Source of the DNA: Streptomyces omiyaensis
GTDB lineage: Bacteria > Actinomycetota > Actinomycetes > Streptomycetales > Streptomycetaceae
Assembly (NCBI RefSeq): GCF_014650895.1
Contig: NZ_BMVV01000017.1
Location: 123,954 to 187,953, forward strand
Reading direction: 5' to 3'
Length of the DNA: 64,000 nt
In this document: piece by piece, positions 8,982-19,385 of the stretch
How positions within the stretch are numbered: position 1 is the stretch's first letter
How the letters are laid out: each line of letters starts with the position of its first letter
Position numbers and translations under genes: made by a program
Notes under the pieces: generated by a model
Seen by the model: only the letters and a program-made list of their open reading frames with translations
Told to the model about the DNA's origin: nothing
The model's database searches: none

Positions 8982-9927
8982 CGTGACCAAGACCGCCACC
9001 GCCGTCGAAGACGCCGTCGCACCCCCCTCGGCGACGGAGCCGAAGGGCAGGCACAAGCCGGAGAAGGCCCGCTCCCTCTGGGGCGACGCCTGGGCGGACC
9101 TGCGCCGCAACCCGTACTTCCTCGTGTCGTCGGTGCTCATCGCCTTCCTGCTGCTCGTCTCCGCGTGGCCGAGCCTCTTCACCAGCGCCTCGCCCACCAC
9201 GGGTGACCTCGTGAAGCACTTCCTCGGCAAGCCCGAGCTCGGCAACATCGGTTCCGAGGGCTGGTTCGGCTACGACCAGCAGGGCCGCTCCGTCTACGCC
9301 CGACTGATCTACGGCACCCGCGCCTCGATCATCGTCGGCGTCTGCGTCACCGCCATCGTCACCATCGTCGGCGGCCTGATGGGCATGATCGCCGGCTACT
9401 TCGGCGGCGCCTGGGACGCGATCCTCTCCCGGATCACCGACATCTTCTTCGGCATTCCCTTCCTGCTCGGCGCCATGGTCGTCCTGCAGGCGTTCACCGA
9501 GCGCACCGTCTGGGTCGTCGTCGGCGCCCTGGCCTTCCTCGGCTGGACCCAGATGGCCCGCGTCATGCGCGGTGCCGTGATCACGGTCAAGCAGGCCGAC
9601 TACGTCCACGCGGCCAAGGCCCTCGGCGCCGGCACCACCCGGATCCTCTTCCGGCACATCCTGCCCAACGCCATGGCCCCGCTGATCGTCGTCGCCACCA
9701 TCGCGCTCGGCGGCTACATCTCGGCCGAGGCGACCCTGTCCTACCTGGGCCTGGGCCTCGCCTCCCCGACCGTCTCGTGGGGTGTCGACATCTCCACCGC
9801 GGTCGACCAGATCCGCGTCGCTCCGCATGTCCTGCTCTGGCCGTCGATCATGCTGAGCCTCACCGTCCTGGCGTTCATCATGCTCGGCGAAGCCGTTCGC
9901 AACGCCCTCGACCCCAAGCTGCGCTGA
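8974..9927 (+). CDS. oligopeptide ABC transporter permease, DppC type, operon 1
   Basis: 317 aa. A hydrophilic N-terminal tail of about 45 residues is followed by a first helix and the DppC/OppC core, with GTRASIIVGVC, FFGIPFLLGAM and the EAA loop QADYVHAAKALGAG. The C-terminus AVRNALDPKLR is diagnostic of the DppC branch. It pairs with the DppB-type subunit to form the channel. The start ATG lies inside the end of the upstream gene, so no independent ribosome-binding site is needed. Confidence 0.93.
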   Translation: MPDVTKTATAVEDAVAPPSATEPKGRHKPEKARSLWGDAWADLRRNPYFLVSSVLIAFLLLVSAWPSLFTSASPTTGDLVKHFLGKPELGNIGSEGWFGYDQQGRSVYARLIYGTRASIIVGVCVTAIVTIVGGLMGMIAGYFGGAWDAILSRITDIFFGIPFLLGAMVVLQAFTERTVWVVVGALAFLGWTQMARVMRGAVITVKQADYVHAAKALGAGTTRILFRHILPNAMAPLIVVATIALGGYISAEATLSYLGLGLASPTVSWGVDISTAVDQIRVAPHVLLWPSIMLSLTVLAFIMLGEAVRNALDPKLR

Positions 9928-9941
9928 GGAGGGCGTACAAC

Positions 9942-11000
9942 GTGAGCACTCTGAACAAGACCGCGACCGTCCCGGCGCCCCGCGAGGGCGCCGGCCACAC
10001 CGGCCCGCTGCTCGAAGTCAAGGACCTGCACGTCGAGTTCCACACCCGTGACGGTGTGGCCAAGGCGGTCAACGGCGTCAACTACTCGGTGAACGCCGGC
10101 GAGACCCTCGCCGTCCTCGGCGAGTCCGGCTCCGGCAAGTCCGTCACCGCCCAGGCCATCATGGGCATCCTCGACATGCCGCCCGGCAGGATCCCCAAGG
10201 GCGAGATCCTCTTCCGCGGCGAGGACATGCTCAAGATGTCCGACGAGGAGCGCCGGAAGATCCGCGGCCGCAAGATCGCGATGATCTTCCAGGACGCGCT
10301 CTCCTCGCTGAACCCGGTCCTCTCCGTCGGCTACCAGCTCGGCGAGATGTTCCGGGTCCACCAGGGCCTGTCCAAGAAGGACGCCACGCGCAAGGCCATC
10401 GAGCTGATGGACAAGGTCAAGATCCCCGCCGCCAAGGCGCGGGTCAGCGACTACCCCCACCAGTTCTCCGGCGGCATGCGCCAGCGCATCATGATCGCCA
10501 TGGCGCTGGCCCTGGAGCCGGACCTGATCATCGCCGACGAGCCGACCACGGCCCTCGACGTGACGGTCCAGGCGCAGGTCATGGACCTCCTCGCGGAGCT
10601 CCAGCGCGAGTACAACATGGGCCTGATCCTGATCACCCACGACCTCGGCGTCGTCGCCGACGTCGCGGACAAGATCGCCGTCATGTACGCCGGCCGGATC
10701 GTCGAGCAGGCGCCCGTGCACGAGCTGTACGCCCGCCCGGCGCACCCCTACACCCGGGGTCTGCTGGACTCGATCCCGCGCCTGGACCAGAAGGGCCAGG
10801 AGCTCTACGCGATCAAGGGCCTGCCGCCGAACCTGCTCAAGGTCCCGACGGGCTGCGCCTTCAACCCGCGCTGCCCCAAGGCCACCGACCTCTGCCGTAC
10901 GGAGATCCCGGCCCTGGTGCCGGTCACCGAGCAGGACGGCGCCGATCTGCCGGGCCGCAAGAGCGCCTGCCACTTCTGGAAGGAGACGATCCATGGCTGA
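9942..11000 (+). CDS. oligopeptide ABC transporter ATP-binding protein, DppD type, operon 1
   Basis: 352 aa from GTG 9942, preceded by GAGGAGGG. Walker A is GESGSGKS, the signature is FSGGMRQR, Walker B is LIIADEPTTALD, and the switch His lies in LILITHDLG. The C-terminal oligopeptide/dipeptide extension has the four-Cys pattern GCAFNPRCPKATDLC, a potential metal or Fe-S site described for the DppD branch. It works as a heterodimer with the next gene product. Bases 10452-10709 match 16387-16644 of the second operon except for two positions, synonymous sites included, which points to gene conversion. Confidence 0.94.
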   Translation: MSTLNKTATVPAPREGAGHTGPLLEVKDLHVEFHTRDGVAKAVNGVNYSVNAGETLAVLGESGSGKSVTAQAIMGILDMPPGRIPKGEILFRGEDMLKMSDEERRKIRGRKIAMIFQDALSSLNPVLSVGYQLGEMFRVHQGLSKKDATRKAIELMDKVKIPAAKARVSDYPHQFSGGMRQRIMIAMALALEPDLIIADEPTTALDVTVQAQVMDLLAELQREYNMGLILITHDLGVVADVADKIAVMYAGRIVEQAPVHELYARPAHPYTRGLLDSIPRLDQKGQELYAIKGLPPNLLKVPTGCAFNPRCPKATDLCRTEIPALVPVTEQDGADLPGRKSACHFWKETIHG

Positions 11001-12081
11001 CTTCACGAACGACGAGGCCGCCGTGGCCGCCGCGCTGGACGTTCCCGTCCAGCGGGGGGAGCCGATCCTCCAGGTGCGCAACCTGCAGAAGCACTTCCCG
11101 CTGACGCAGGGCATCCTCTTCAAGAAGCAGGTCGGCGCGGTCAAGGCCGTGGACGGGGTCTCCTTCGACCTCTACCAGGGCGAGACCCTCGGCATCGTGG
11201 GCGAGTCCGGCTGCGGCAAGTCCACGGTCGCCAAGCTCCTGATGAACCTGGAGCGGGCCACCGCGGGCGAGGTCTTCTACAAGGGCCAGGACATCACCAA
11301 GCTGTCCGGCCGCGCGCTGAAGGCCGTCCGCCGCAACATCCAGATGGTGTTCCAGGACCCGTACACCTCGCTGAACCCGCGCATGACGGTCGGCGACATC
11401 ATCGGCGAGACCTTCGACATCCACCCCGAGGTGGCCCCGAAGGGCGACCGGCGCCGCAAGGTGCAGGAGCTCCTCGACGTCGTCGGTCTGAACCCGGAGT
11501 ACATCAACCGGTACCCGCACCAGTTCTCGGGCGGTCAGCGCCAGCGCATCGGCATCGCCCGCGGCCTCGCGCTCAACCCCGAGATCATCATCTGCGACGA
11601 GCCGGTCTCGGCCCTGGACGTCTCCGTCCAGGCGCAGGTCATCAACCTGATGGAGAAGCTCCAGGACGAGTTCAACCTGTCCTACATCTTCATCGCGCAC
11701 GACCTGTCGATCGTCCGGCACATCTCGGACCGCGTCGGCGTCATGTACCTCGGCAAGCTCGCCGAGATCGGTACGGACTCCGAGATCTACGACCACCCGA
11801 CGCACCCCTACACCCAGGCGCTGCTCTCCGCGGTGCCGGTGCCGGACCCGCAGGCGCGCGCCAACCGCGACCGGATCATCCTCACGGGCGACGTGCCCTC
11901 GCCGGCGAACCCGCCGTCGGGCTGCCGCTTCCGCACCCGGTGCTGGAAGGCCCAGGAGAAGTGCTCCACGGAGCAGCCGGTGCTCGCGATCCCGGAGCGC
12001 TTCCGCGGTCTGGACACCCTCGCGGCCCACGAGTCGGCGTGCCACTTCGCCGAGGAGCGGGACGTCGTCCACTCGGGCTGA
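10993..12081 (+). CDS. oligopeptide ABC transporter ATP-binding protein, DppF type, operon 1
   Basis: 362 aa. Walker A GESGCGKS, Q-loop NIQMVFQDPYTSLNPR, signature FSGGQRQR, Walker B IIICDEPVSALD, switch FIAHDLSIV; the C-terminal domain contains a CRFRTRCW motif. It is the partner ATPase of the DppD-type subunit. The start ATG overlaps the upstream stop by 8 bases. It is the last gene of operon 1 and is followed after 25 bp by a strong terminator. Confidence 0.94.
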   Translation: MADFTNDEAAVAAALDVPVQRGEPILQVRNLQKHFPLTQGILFKKQVGAVKAVDGVSFDLYQGETLGIVGESGCGKSTVAKLLMNLERATAGEVFYKGQDITKLSGRALKAVRRNIQMVFQDPYTSLNPRMTVGDIIGETFDIHPEVAPKGDRRRKVQELLDVVGLNPEYINRYPHQFSGGQRQRIGIARGLALNPEIIICDEPVSALDVSVQAQVINLMEKLQDEFNLSYIFIAHDLSIVRHISDRVGVMYLGKLAEIGTDSEIYDHPTHPYTQALLSAVPVPDPQARANRDRIILTGDVPSPANPPSGCRFRTRCWKAQEKCSTEQPVLAIPERFRGLDTLAAHESACHFAEERDVVHSG

Positions 12082-12106
12082 CCGGCCGTGACGGTCCGAA
12101 GGAACC

Positions 12107-12145
12107 AGGGCCCCTCGCACCCCCGCCGGGTGCGGGGGGCCCTTT
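12107..12145 (+). terminator. terminator of permease operon 1
   Basis: A 16-bp stem (12107-12122 with 12128-12143, one G-U pair), loop CCGCC, then TTT. It separates the two permease operons, so operon 2 needs its own promoter. Confidence 0.85.
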
Positions 12146-12202
12146 CCGCGCTCCCGTGTCCGCCCGCGTACTCCCTCGGGTGCCGTAAAAGTGCACCCCC
12201 GT

Positions 12203-12240
12203 CAATATCGGGTGATATTGGGCCCTAAGTCACGCTTAGG
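12203..12240. promoter_or_regulatory. two inverted repeats upstream of operon 2
   Basis: CAATATC-GGGT-GATATTG (12203-12220, perfect 7-bp arms) is followed by CCTAAG-TCACG-CTTAGG (12224-12240, perfect 6-bp arms), ending 18 bp before the start codon. The first is AT-rich and operator-like. The second sits right in front of the GGGAGG ribosome-binding site and could block it as a hairpin. Neither resembles the repeats before operon 1. Confidence 0.5.
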
Positions 12241-12258
12241 ACAATCGGGAGGCACTCC

Positions 12259-13887
12259 ATGCGCGGAGCCACGCATGCCAAGTGGGCCGCACTGGCCACC
12301 GCCGTCGCCCTCGCGGCGACCGCCTGCGGCGGCGGTGACGACAGCGGCGGCGGCGGGGGGGCCGACGGCATCGTGAGCTCCTCCTGGGGAGACCCGCAGA
12401 ACCCGCTGGAGCCGGCGAACACCAACGAGGTCCAGGGCGGCAAGGTCCTGTCGATGATCTTCCGCGGCCTCAAGGAGTACGACCCGAAGACCGGCGAGGC
12501 CAAGGACATGCTCGCCGAGAAGATCGAGACCACGGACTCGGTCAACTTCACCGTCACCGTCAAGGACGGCTGGACCTTCTCCAACGGCGAGAAGGTCACC
12601 GCCCAGTCCTTCGTCGACGCCTGGAACTACGGCGCCGCCCTGAAGAACAACCAGAAGAACGCCTACTTCTTCGGCTACATCGAGGGCTACGACAAGGTCC
12701 ATCCCGAAGAGGGCGAGGCCACCGCCGACACCCTGTCCGGCCTCAAGGTCACCGGGCCGCAGACCTTCACGGTCAAGCTCACCCAGAAGTTCTCGACCTT
12801 CCCCGACACCCTCGGCTACGCCGCCTACGCCCCGCTCCCGAAGGCCTTCTTCGACGACCACGACGCCTGGCTGGCGAAGCCCGTCGGCAACGGCCCGTAC
12901 ACCATCGACTCGTACTCCAAGGGCTCCCAGATGCAGCTCAAGCGCTGGGACGACTACCCCGGCGACGACAAGGCCCGGAACGGCGGCATCACCCTCAAGG
13001 TCTACACGGACAACAACACCGCGTACACCGACCTGATCGCCGGCAACCTCGACCTCGTCGACGACGTCCCGGCCGCCCAGCTCAAGAACGTCTCCGCCGA
13101 CCTCGGCGACCGCTACATCAACACCCCGGCCGGCATCATCCAGACCCTCTCCTTCCCGTTCTACGACCCCGCGTGGAACAAGCCCGGCCAGGAGAAGCTC
13201 CGCCAGGGCCTGTCGATGGCGATCGACCGGAACCAGATCACCGAGACGATCTTCCAGAAGACCCGCACCCCGGCCGTCGACTGGACCTCCCCGGTCCTCG
13301 GCGAGGAGGGCGGCTTCAAGGACGTCTGCGGCGACTTCTGCAAGTACGACGCCGCCGAGGCGAAGAAGCTCGTCGCCGAGGGCGGCGGCATCCCCGGCGG
13401 CACGATGAAGATCTCGTACAACGCCGACACCGGCTCCCACAAGGAGTGGGTGGACGCGGTCTGCAACTCCATCAACCGGGCGCTCGGCAACAACACGGCC
13501 TGCGTCGGCAACCCCATCGGCACCTTCGCCGACTTCCGCAACCAGGTCACCACCCAGAAGTTCGACGGACCGTTCCGGGCCGGCTGGCAGATGGACTACC
13601 CGCTGATCCAGAACTTCCTCCAGCCGCTGTACTACACCAACGCCTCCTCCAACGACGGCAAGTACAGCAGCGAGGAGTTCGACAAGCTGGTGGACCAGGC
13701 CAACGCCGAGTCCGACATCCCGAAGGCCGTCGGGCTCTTCCAGCAGGCGGAGGAGGTCCTCCGCGACGACATGGGCGCCATCCCGCTCTGGTACCAGAAC
13801 GGCAGCGCCGGCTACTCCGAGCGGGTCGAGAACGTCACCCTGAACCCCTTCAGCGTCCCGGTCTACAACCAGATCACGGTCAAGTGA
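12259..13887 (+). CDS. oligopeptide ABC transporter substrate-binding lipoprotein, operon 2
   Basis: 542 aa, clearly paralogous to the operon 1 protein (both begin MRGA, hydrophobic helix, ATAC with Cys23). ATG 12259 follows GGGAGG. The family 5 fold is marked by DGWTFSNGEKVTAQSFVDAW and GNGPYTIDSY. The two binding proteins are similar in layout but clearly diverged, unlike the ATPases, so they probably recognise different peptides. A 143-bp gap with a fragment of a dispersed repeat separates it from the permease genes. Confidence 0.93.
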   Translation: MRGATHAKWAALATAVALAATACGGGDDSGGGGGADGIVSSSWGDPQNPLEPANTNEVQGGKVLSMIFRGLKEYDPKTGEAKDMLAEKIETTDSVNFTVTVKDGWTFSNGEKVTAQSFVDAWNYGAALKNNQKNAYFFGYIEGYDKVHPEEGEATADTLSGLKVTGPQTFTVKLTQKFSTFPDTLGYAAYAPLPKAFFDDHDAWLAKPVGNGPYTIDSYSKGSQMQLKRWDDYPGDDKARNGGITLKVYTDNNTAYTDLIAGNLDLVDDVPAAQLKNVSADLGDRYINTPAGIIQTLSFPFYDPAWNKPGQEKLRQGLSMAIDRNQITETIFQKTRTPAVDWTSPVLGEEGGFKDVCGDFCKYDAAEAKKLVAEGGGIPGGTMKISYNADTGSHKEWVDAVCNSINRALGNNTACVGNPIGTFADFRNQVTTQKFDGPFRAGWQMDYPLIQNFLQPLYYTNASSNDGKYSSEEFDKLVDQANAESDIPKAVGLFQQAEEVLRDDMGAIPLWYQNGSAGYSERVENVTLNPFSVPVYNQITVK

Positions 13888-13891
13888 CCGC

Positions 13892-13950
13892 CTAGGGCCT
13901 GTCTGACCGTTCCCGTCGGGTCCGGCCCGCCCGGCACGCACGCTCGCCGC
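13892..13950 (+). repeat. fragment of the dispersed 200-bp MITE-like element
   Basis: CTAG then GGCCTGTCTGAC and about 35 more bases match the left end of the element at 27975-28176 with only a few differences. The right end is missing. It lies between the binding-protein and permease genes of operon 2, at the position held in operon 1 by the intercistronic hairpin. Confidence 0.6.
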
Positions 13951-14030
13951 ACGGCCCGGCCCGCGGACCTCCCGCGCCGGGCCGTACGCCTTCCCCCGCT
14001 CTTTCCCGGAGCCAACCCCCGGAGCCTCCC

Positions 14031-14954
14031 ATGGGTCGATACGTGATCCGGCGGCTGCTGCAGATGATCCCGGTCTTCTTCGGCGCCACGCTGTTGATCT
14101 TCCTGATGGTGAACGTGATGGGCGATCCCATCGCCGGACTGTGCGGCGACCGCGCCTGCGACCCGGCGACCGCCGCCCAGCTGAGGAAGGAGTTCGGCCT
14201 CGACAAGCCGGTCTGGCAGCAGTACCTGACCTACATGGGCAACGTCTTCACCGGAGACTTCGGCACCGCCTTCAACGGCCAGCCCGTCACCGAACTGATG
14301 GCCAGCGCCTTCCCGGTCACCATCCGGCTCACCATCGTCGCCATCCTCTTCGAGATCGTCATCGGCATCAGCCTCGGCGTCCTCACCGGCCTCAAGCGCG
14401 GCCGCCCCGTCGACACCACCGTCCTGCTGCTGACCCTGGTCGTCCTCTCCATCCCCACCTTCGTCACCGCCCTCCTCGCCCAGCTGCTGCTCGGCGTGAA
14501 GTGGGGCTGGATCGAGCCGGCCGTCTCGCCCGAGGCCAACTTCGACGAGCTGATCGTCCCCGGCCTCGTCCTCGCCTCGGTCTCCCTCGCCTACGTCACC
14601 CGGCTCACCCGCACCTCGATCGCCGAGAACAAGCGCGCCGACTACGTCCGCACCGCCGTCGCCAAGGGACTCCCGCGCCACCGTGTCATCAGCCGCCACC
14701 TGCTGCGCAACAGCCTCATCCCGGTGGTCACCTTCATCGGCGCCGACATCGGAGCGCTCATGGGCGGCGCCATCGTGACCGAACGGATCTTCAACATCCA
14801 CGGGGTGGGATACCAGCTCTACCAGGGCATCGTCCGGCAGAACACCCAGACCGTGGTCGGCTTCGTGACGATCCTCGTCCTGATCTTCCTGCTGGCCAAC
14901 CTCCTGGTGGACCTCCTGTACGCCGTCCTTGACCCGAGGATTCGCTATGCCTGA
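14031..14954 (+). CDS. oligopeptide ABC transporter permease, DppB type, operon 2
   Basis: 307 aa with the same start layout as the operon 1 subunit (MGRYVIRRLLQMIPVFFG), about six membrane helices, the EAA loop RADYVRTAVAKGLPRHR and a C-terminus LDPRIRYA. A small difference is a short loop with two Cys (GLCGDRACD, about residues 37-45) where operon 1 has a Cys-free sequence. The external loop could hold a disulphide, which is inference. It overlaps the next gene by 8 bases. Confidence 0.93.
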   Translation: MGRYVIRRLLQMIPVFFGATLLIFLMVNVMGDPIAGLCGDRACDPATAAQLRKEFGLDKPVWQQYLTYMGNVFTGDFGTAFNGQPVTELMASAFPVTIRLTIVAILFEIVIGISLGVLTGLKRGRPVDTTVLLLTLVVLSIPTFVTALLAQLLLGVKWGWIEPAVSPEANFDELIVPGLVLASVSLAYVTRLTRTSIAENKRADYVRTAVAKGLPRHRVISRHLLRNSLIPVVTFIGADIGALMGGAIVTERIFNIHGVGYQLYQGIVRQNTQTVVGFVTILVLIFLLANLLVDLLYAVLDPRIRYA

Positions 14955-15933
14955 GCCGACCGAGCCGTTCGAAGAGGGCCGCGCCATCGCCGCGACCGGC
15001 GCCGGGGGAGCGACCGACCTCGCCATGGAGGAGGGCGAGAGCCTGGAGAAGACCCCGGGCGGCCCCCGGGGCACGGGACCCGAGAAGAAGCCCCGCTCCC
15101 TCTGGTCCGACGCCTGGCACGACCTGCGCCGCAACCCGGTCTTCATCGTCTCGGGACTGGTCATCCTCTTCCTGGTGGTCATCGCCATCTGGCCGTCCCT
15201 GATCGCCTCCGGCGACCCCCTCGACTGCGACCTCTCCAAGGCGCAGGAGGGCTCCCAGCCGGGCCACCCCTTCGGCTTCAACGGACAGGGCTGCGACGTC
15301 TACACCCGCACCGTCTACGGCGCCAGGGCCTCCATCCAGGTCGGCGTCTTCGCCACCCTCGGCGTGACGCTCCTCGGCTCCGTCCTCGGCGGCCTCGCCG
15401 GCTTCTTCGGCGGCGCCTGGGACGGCCTCCTCTCCCGCATCACCGACATCTTCTTCGCCATCCCCGTCATCCTCGGCGGACTCGTCCTCCTCTCCGTCGT
15501 CAGCAACAACACCGTCTGGCCCGTCATCGGCTTCATGGTGCTGCTCGGCTGGCCGCAGATCTCCCGCATCGCCCGCGGCTCGGTGATCACCGCCAAGCAG
15601 AACGACTACGTGCAGGCCGCCCGCGCGCTCGGCGCCTCCAACTCCCGGATGCTGCTCCGGCACATCACGCCCAACGCCGTCGCGCCGGTCATCGTCGTCG
15701 CCACCATCGCGCTGGGCACCTACATCGCCCTGGAGGCGACGCTCTCCTTCCTCGGCGTCGGCCTGAAGCCGCCCACCGTCTCCTGGGGCATCGACATCTC
15801 CTCGGCCTCGCCGTACGTCCGCAACGCCCCGCACATGCTGCTCTGGCCCTCCGGAGCCCTCGCGATCACCGTGCTCGCCTTCATCATGCTCGGCGACGCC
15901 GTCCGCGACGCCCTCGACCCGAAGCTGAGGTAG
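14947..15933 (+). CDS. oligopeptide ABC transporter permease, DppC type, operon 2
   Basis: 328 aa. ATG 14947 sits in the ATGCCTGA overlap with the upstream stop, exactly as in operon 1, so the in-frame codons further upstream are rejected. The N-terminal cytoplasmic tail is about 60 residues and acidic/Gly-rich. The DppC core has GARASIQVGVFA, FFAIPVILGGL, the EAA loop QNDYVQAARALGAS and the terminal DALDPKLR. Two Cys (CDLSK and GQGCDVY) lie in the external loop after helix 1 and are absent from operon 1. Confidence 0.93.
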   Translation: MPEPTEPFEEGRAIAATGAGGATDLAMEEGESLEKTPGGPRGTGPEKKPRSLWSDAWHDLRRNPVFIVSGLVILFLVVIAIWPSLIASGDPLDCDLSKAQEGSQPGHPFGFNGQGCDVYTRTVYGARASIQVGVFATLGVTLLGSVLGGLAGFFGGAWDGLLSRITDIFFAIPVILGGLVLLSVVSNNTVWPVIGFMVLLGWPQISRIARGSVITAKQNDYVQAARALGASNSRMLLRHITPNAVAPVIVVATIALGTYIALEATLSFLGVGLKPPTVSWGIDISSASPYVRNAPHMLLWPSGALAITVLAFIMLGDAVRDALDPKLR

Positions 15934-15939
15934 GGACCC

Positions 15940-16915
15940 ATGCTGCTCGAAGTACGCGACCTGCACGTGGAGTTCCACACCCGCGAGGGGGTGGCGAAGG
16001 CGGTCAACGGGGTCAACTACTCGGTGGACGCGGGGGAGACCCTCGCCGTCCTCGGCGAGTCCGGCTCCGGCAAGTCCGTCACCGCCCAGGCCGTCATGGG
16101 CATCCTCGACATGCCGCCCGGCAGGATCCCCAAGGGCGAGATCCTCTTCCAGGGGCAGGACCTGCTCACGCTCAAGGAGGAGGAGCGCAGGAAGGTCCGC
16201 GGCGCCAAGATGGCGATGATCTTCCAGGACGCCCTGTCCTCCCTCAACCCCGTCCTCAGCGTCGGCGAACAGCTGGGCGAGATGTTCATCGTCCACAAGG
16301 GGATGAGCAAGAAGGACGCCCGCGCCCAGGCGGTCGAGCTGATGGACCGGGTCCGCATCCCCGCCGCCAAGGAGCGCGTCGGCCAGTACCCCCACCAGTT
16401 CTCCGGCGGCATGCGCCAGCGCATCATGATCGCCATGGCGCTGGCCCTGGAGCCCGAGCTGATCATCGCCGACGAGCCGACCACGGCCCTCGACGTGACG
16501 GTCCAGGCGCAGGTCATGGACCTCCTCGCGGAGCTCCAGCGCGAGTACAACATGGGCCTGATCCTGATCACCCACGACCTCGGCGTCGTCGCCGACGTCG
16601 CGGACAAGATCGCCGTCATGTACGCCGGCCGGATCGTCGAGCAGTCCCCCGTCCACGAGATCTACAAGGCGCCCGCCCACCCCTACACCCGCGGCCTCCT
16701 CGACTCGATCCCCCGCCTGGACCAGAAGGGCCAGGAGCTCTACGCCATCAAGGGCCTGCCGCCCAACCTGCTCGCCATCCCGCCCGGCTGCGCCTTCAAC
16801 CCGCGCTGCCCGATGGCCCAGGACGTCTGCCGGACCGACGTGCCCCCGCTGTACCCGGTCACCGAGTCGCCCGTCCCGCGCACGAGCGCCTGCCACTTCT
16901 GGAAGGAGTGCCTCC

Positions 16916-16923
<8 letters not shown>
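15940..16923 (+). CDS. oligopeptide ABC transporter ATP-binding protein, DppD type, operon 2
   Basis: 327 aa, about 25 shorter at the N-terminus than its operon 1 paralogue. ATG 15940 follows GGTAGGG. It has Walker A GESGSGKS, signature FSGGMRQR, Walker B LIIADEPTTALD and the Cys pattern CAFNPRCPMAQDVC. The central 258 bases (16387-16644) match operon 1 except at two positions, and the Walker A region is also almost identical at the DNA level, in contrast to the diverged binding proteins. Confidence 0.94.
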
Positions 16924-18259
<1,336 letters not shown>

Positions 18260-18446
18260 CGCCCCGGCAACCCCCGGGAAGCGGATCCGATATGCGACCG
18301 CCGGATCCTGGGGAACGTGCGCCGTGCGGGTGCCGTCGGCCGGCGGGGTCCTCCGGGACCCCGCCGGCCACTACTCCGTCACCTCCGCACCGGCCGTTCC
18401 CCGGAACCGCTTGTATCGGCCGCCCCTGACCGTGAGTATCGGCCGC

Positions 18447-19385
18447 GTGACTGTGACACGACCGGCACGTCTCACCGGGGCCGCGCTCGCCGCCGGACTC
18501 GCCCTCGTCCCCTTCGTCTGGATCCTGCGCGACCTCGCCGCCCTCGGCGCGCCCGCCGACCTGTTCCGGTACTGGGCCGGCGACCGCTTCCCCCTCGCCC
18601 GCGCCCGGTCGGCCACCACCCTGCTCGACCCGGTCCTCTGCCTCGCCGCCGCCGGCACCGCCCTCGCGGCCCTCCGCTCCCGGCACGCCGCCGCCGCGCT
18701 CGCCGCCACCGGCGCCGTCACCCTCGCCCTGCGCCTCCCCGGCCTCTGGAACCACGGCACGGGCCCCCTCGTCACCGCCCTCGCCGAACTCGCCCTCGCC
18801 ACCGGGCTCCTCGTCACCGCCCTCGCGGGCCGCCGCCCGCCCGCCGGACCGGACGAGCCGACCCCCACCCGGCCGCGCCCCGGACCGGCCCTCGCCGCCG
18901 GCCTGCTGCTCGCCGTCGCCGCCTGCCTGCTGCTCGCCGCGGAGATCCGCACGGCCCTCGGCCTCGACGCCCGCCTCGCCGTCGACCGCTTCACCGGCGG
19001 CCGGTCCGTCCTCGACGCCACCCTCGGGGTGCCGCCCGGCTGGCTCGCCGCCGTCCTCGTCGCCCTCCACCTGACGGGCGCCGTCTCCGCCTTCACCGCC
19101 GCCCGGCACACCCGGGCCGTCGGCGTCCTCGCCGGCGGCTTCCTCCTCGCCGCCGGTCTCGCCGAGCTCGCCCGGCTCGCCCGCCTCCACCTCGTCCTCG
19201 ACGTCCGGTACGTCACGGCCCCCGAAGCGGACGTCCCCGGCCTCGCCGCCGCCGGCTACGGGGCGCTCGCCGGGGCCGCCGTCCTCGCCCTCCTCGCAGG
19301 GCGCGGCGTCCCCGACGCCGCGCCCGCCCCTCAGGCCCCCGCGACGGTCCCGCCGCCGCCCTCCCCGCGCCCGCCCGGCTGGTGA
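18447..19385 (+). CDS. polytopic membrane protein of unknown function
   Basis: About 312 aa from GTG 18447; GTG 18432 and 18453 are alternatives and no clear ribosome-binding site decides. It is Ala/Leu-rich with about seven to eight predicted membrane helices separated by short Arg/Pro loops. No family motif is recognised. The 3' end (55 bp) overlaps the 3' end of the convergent peptidase gene; GC-frame usage supports both. A direct repeat GTATCGGCCGC lies at the start region. The neighbours give no functional clue. Confidence 0.6.
   Translation: MTVTRPARLTGAALAAGLALVPFVWILRDLAALGAPADLFRYWAGDRFPLARARSATTLLDPVLCLAAAGTALAALRSRHAAAALAATGAVTLALRLPGLWNHGTGPLVTALAELALATGLLVTALAGRRPPAGPDEPTPTRPRPGPALAAGLLLAVAACLLLAAEIRTALGLDARLAVDRFTGGRSVLDATLGVPPGWLAAVLVALHLTGAVSAFTAARHTRAVGVLAGGFLLAAGLAELARLARLHLVLDVRYVTAPEADVPGLAAAGYGALAGAAVLALLAGRGVPDAAPAPQAPATVPPPPSPRPPGW

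Noticed and set aside
6234..12081. Assigning bldKA-bldKE symbols
   Set aside because: The published bldK order has a permease before the binding protein; here the binding protein is first and a second near-identical operon follows, so one-to-one orthology cannot be settled without phylogeny.
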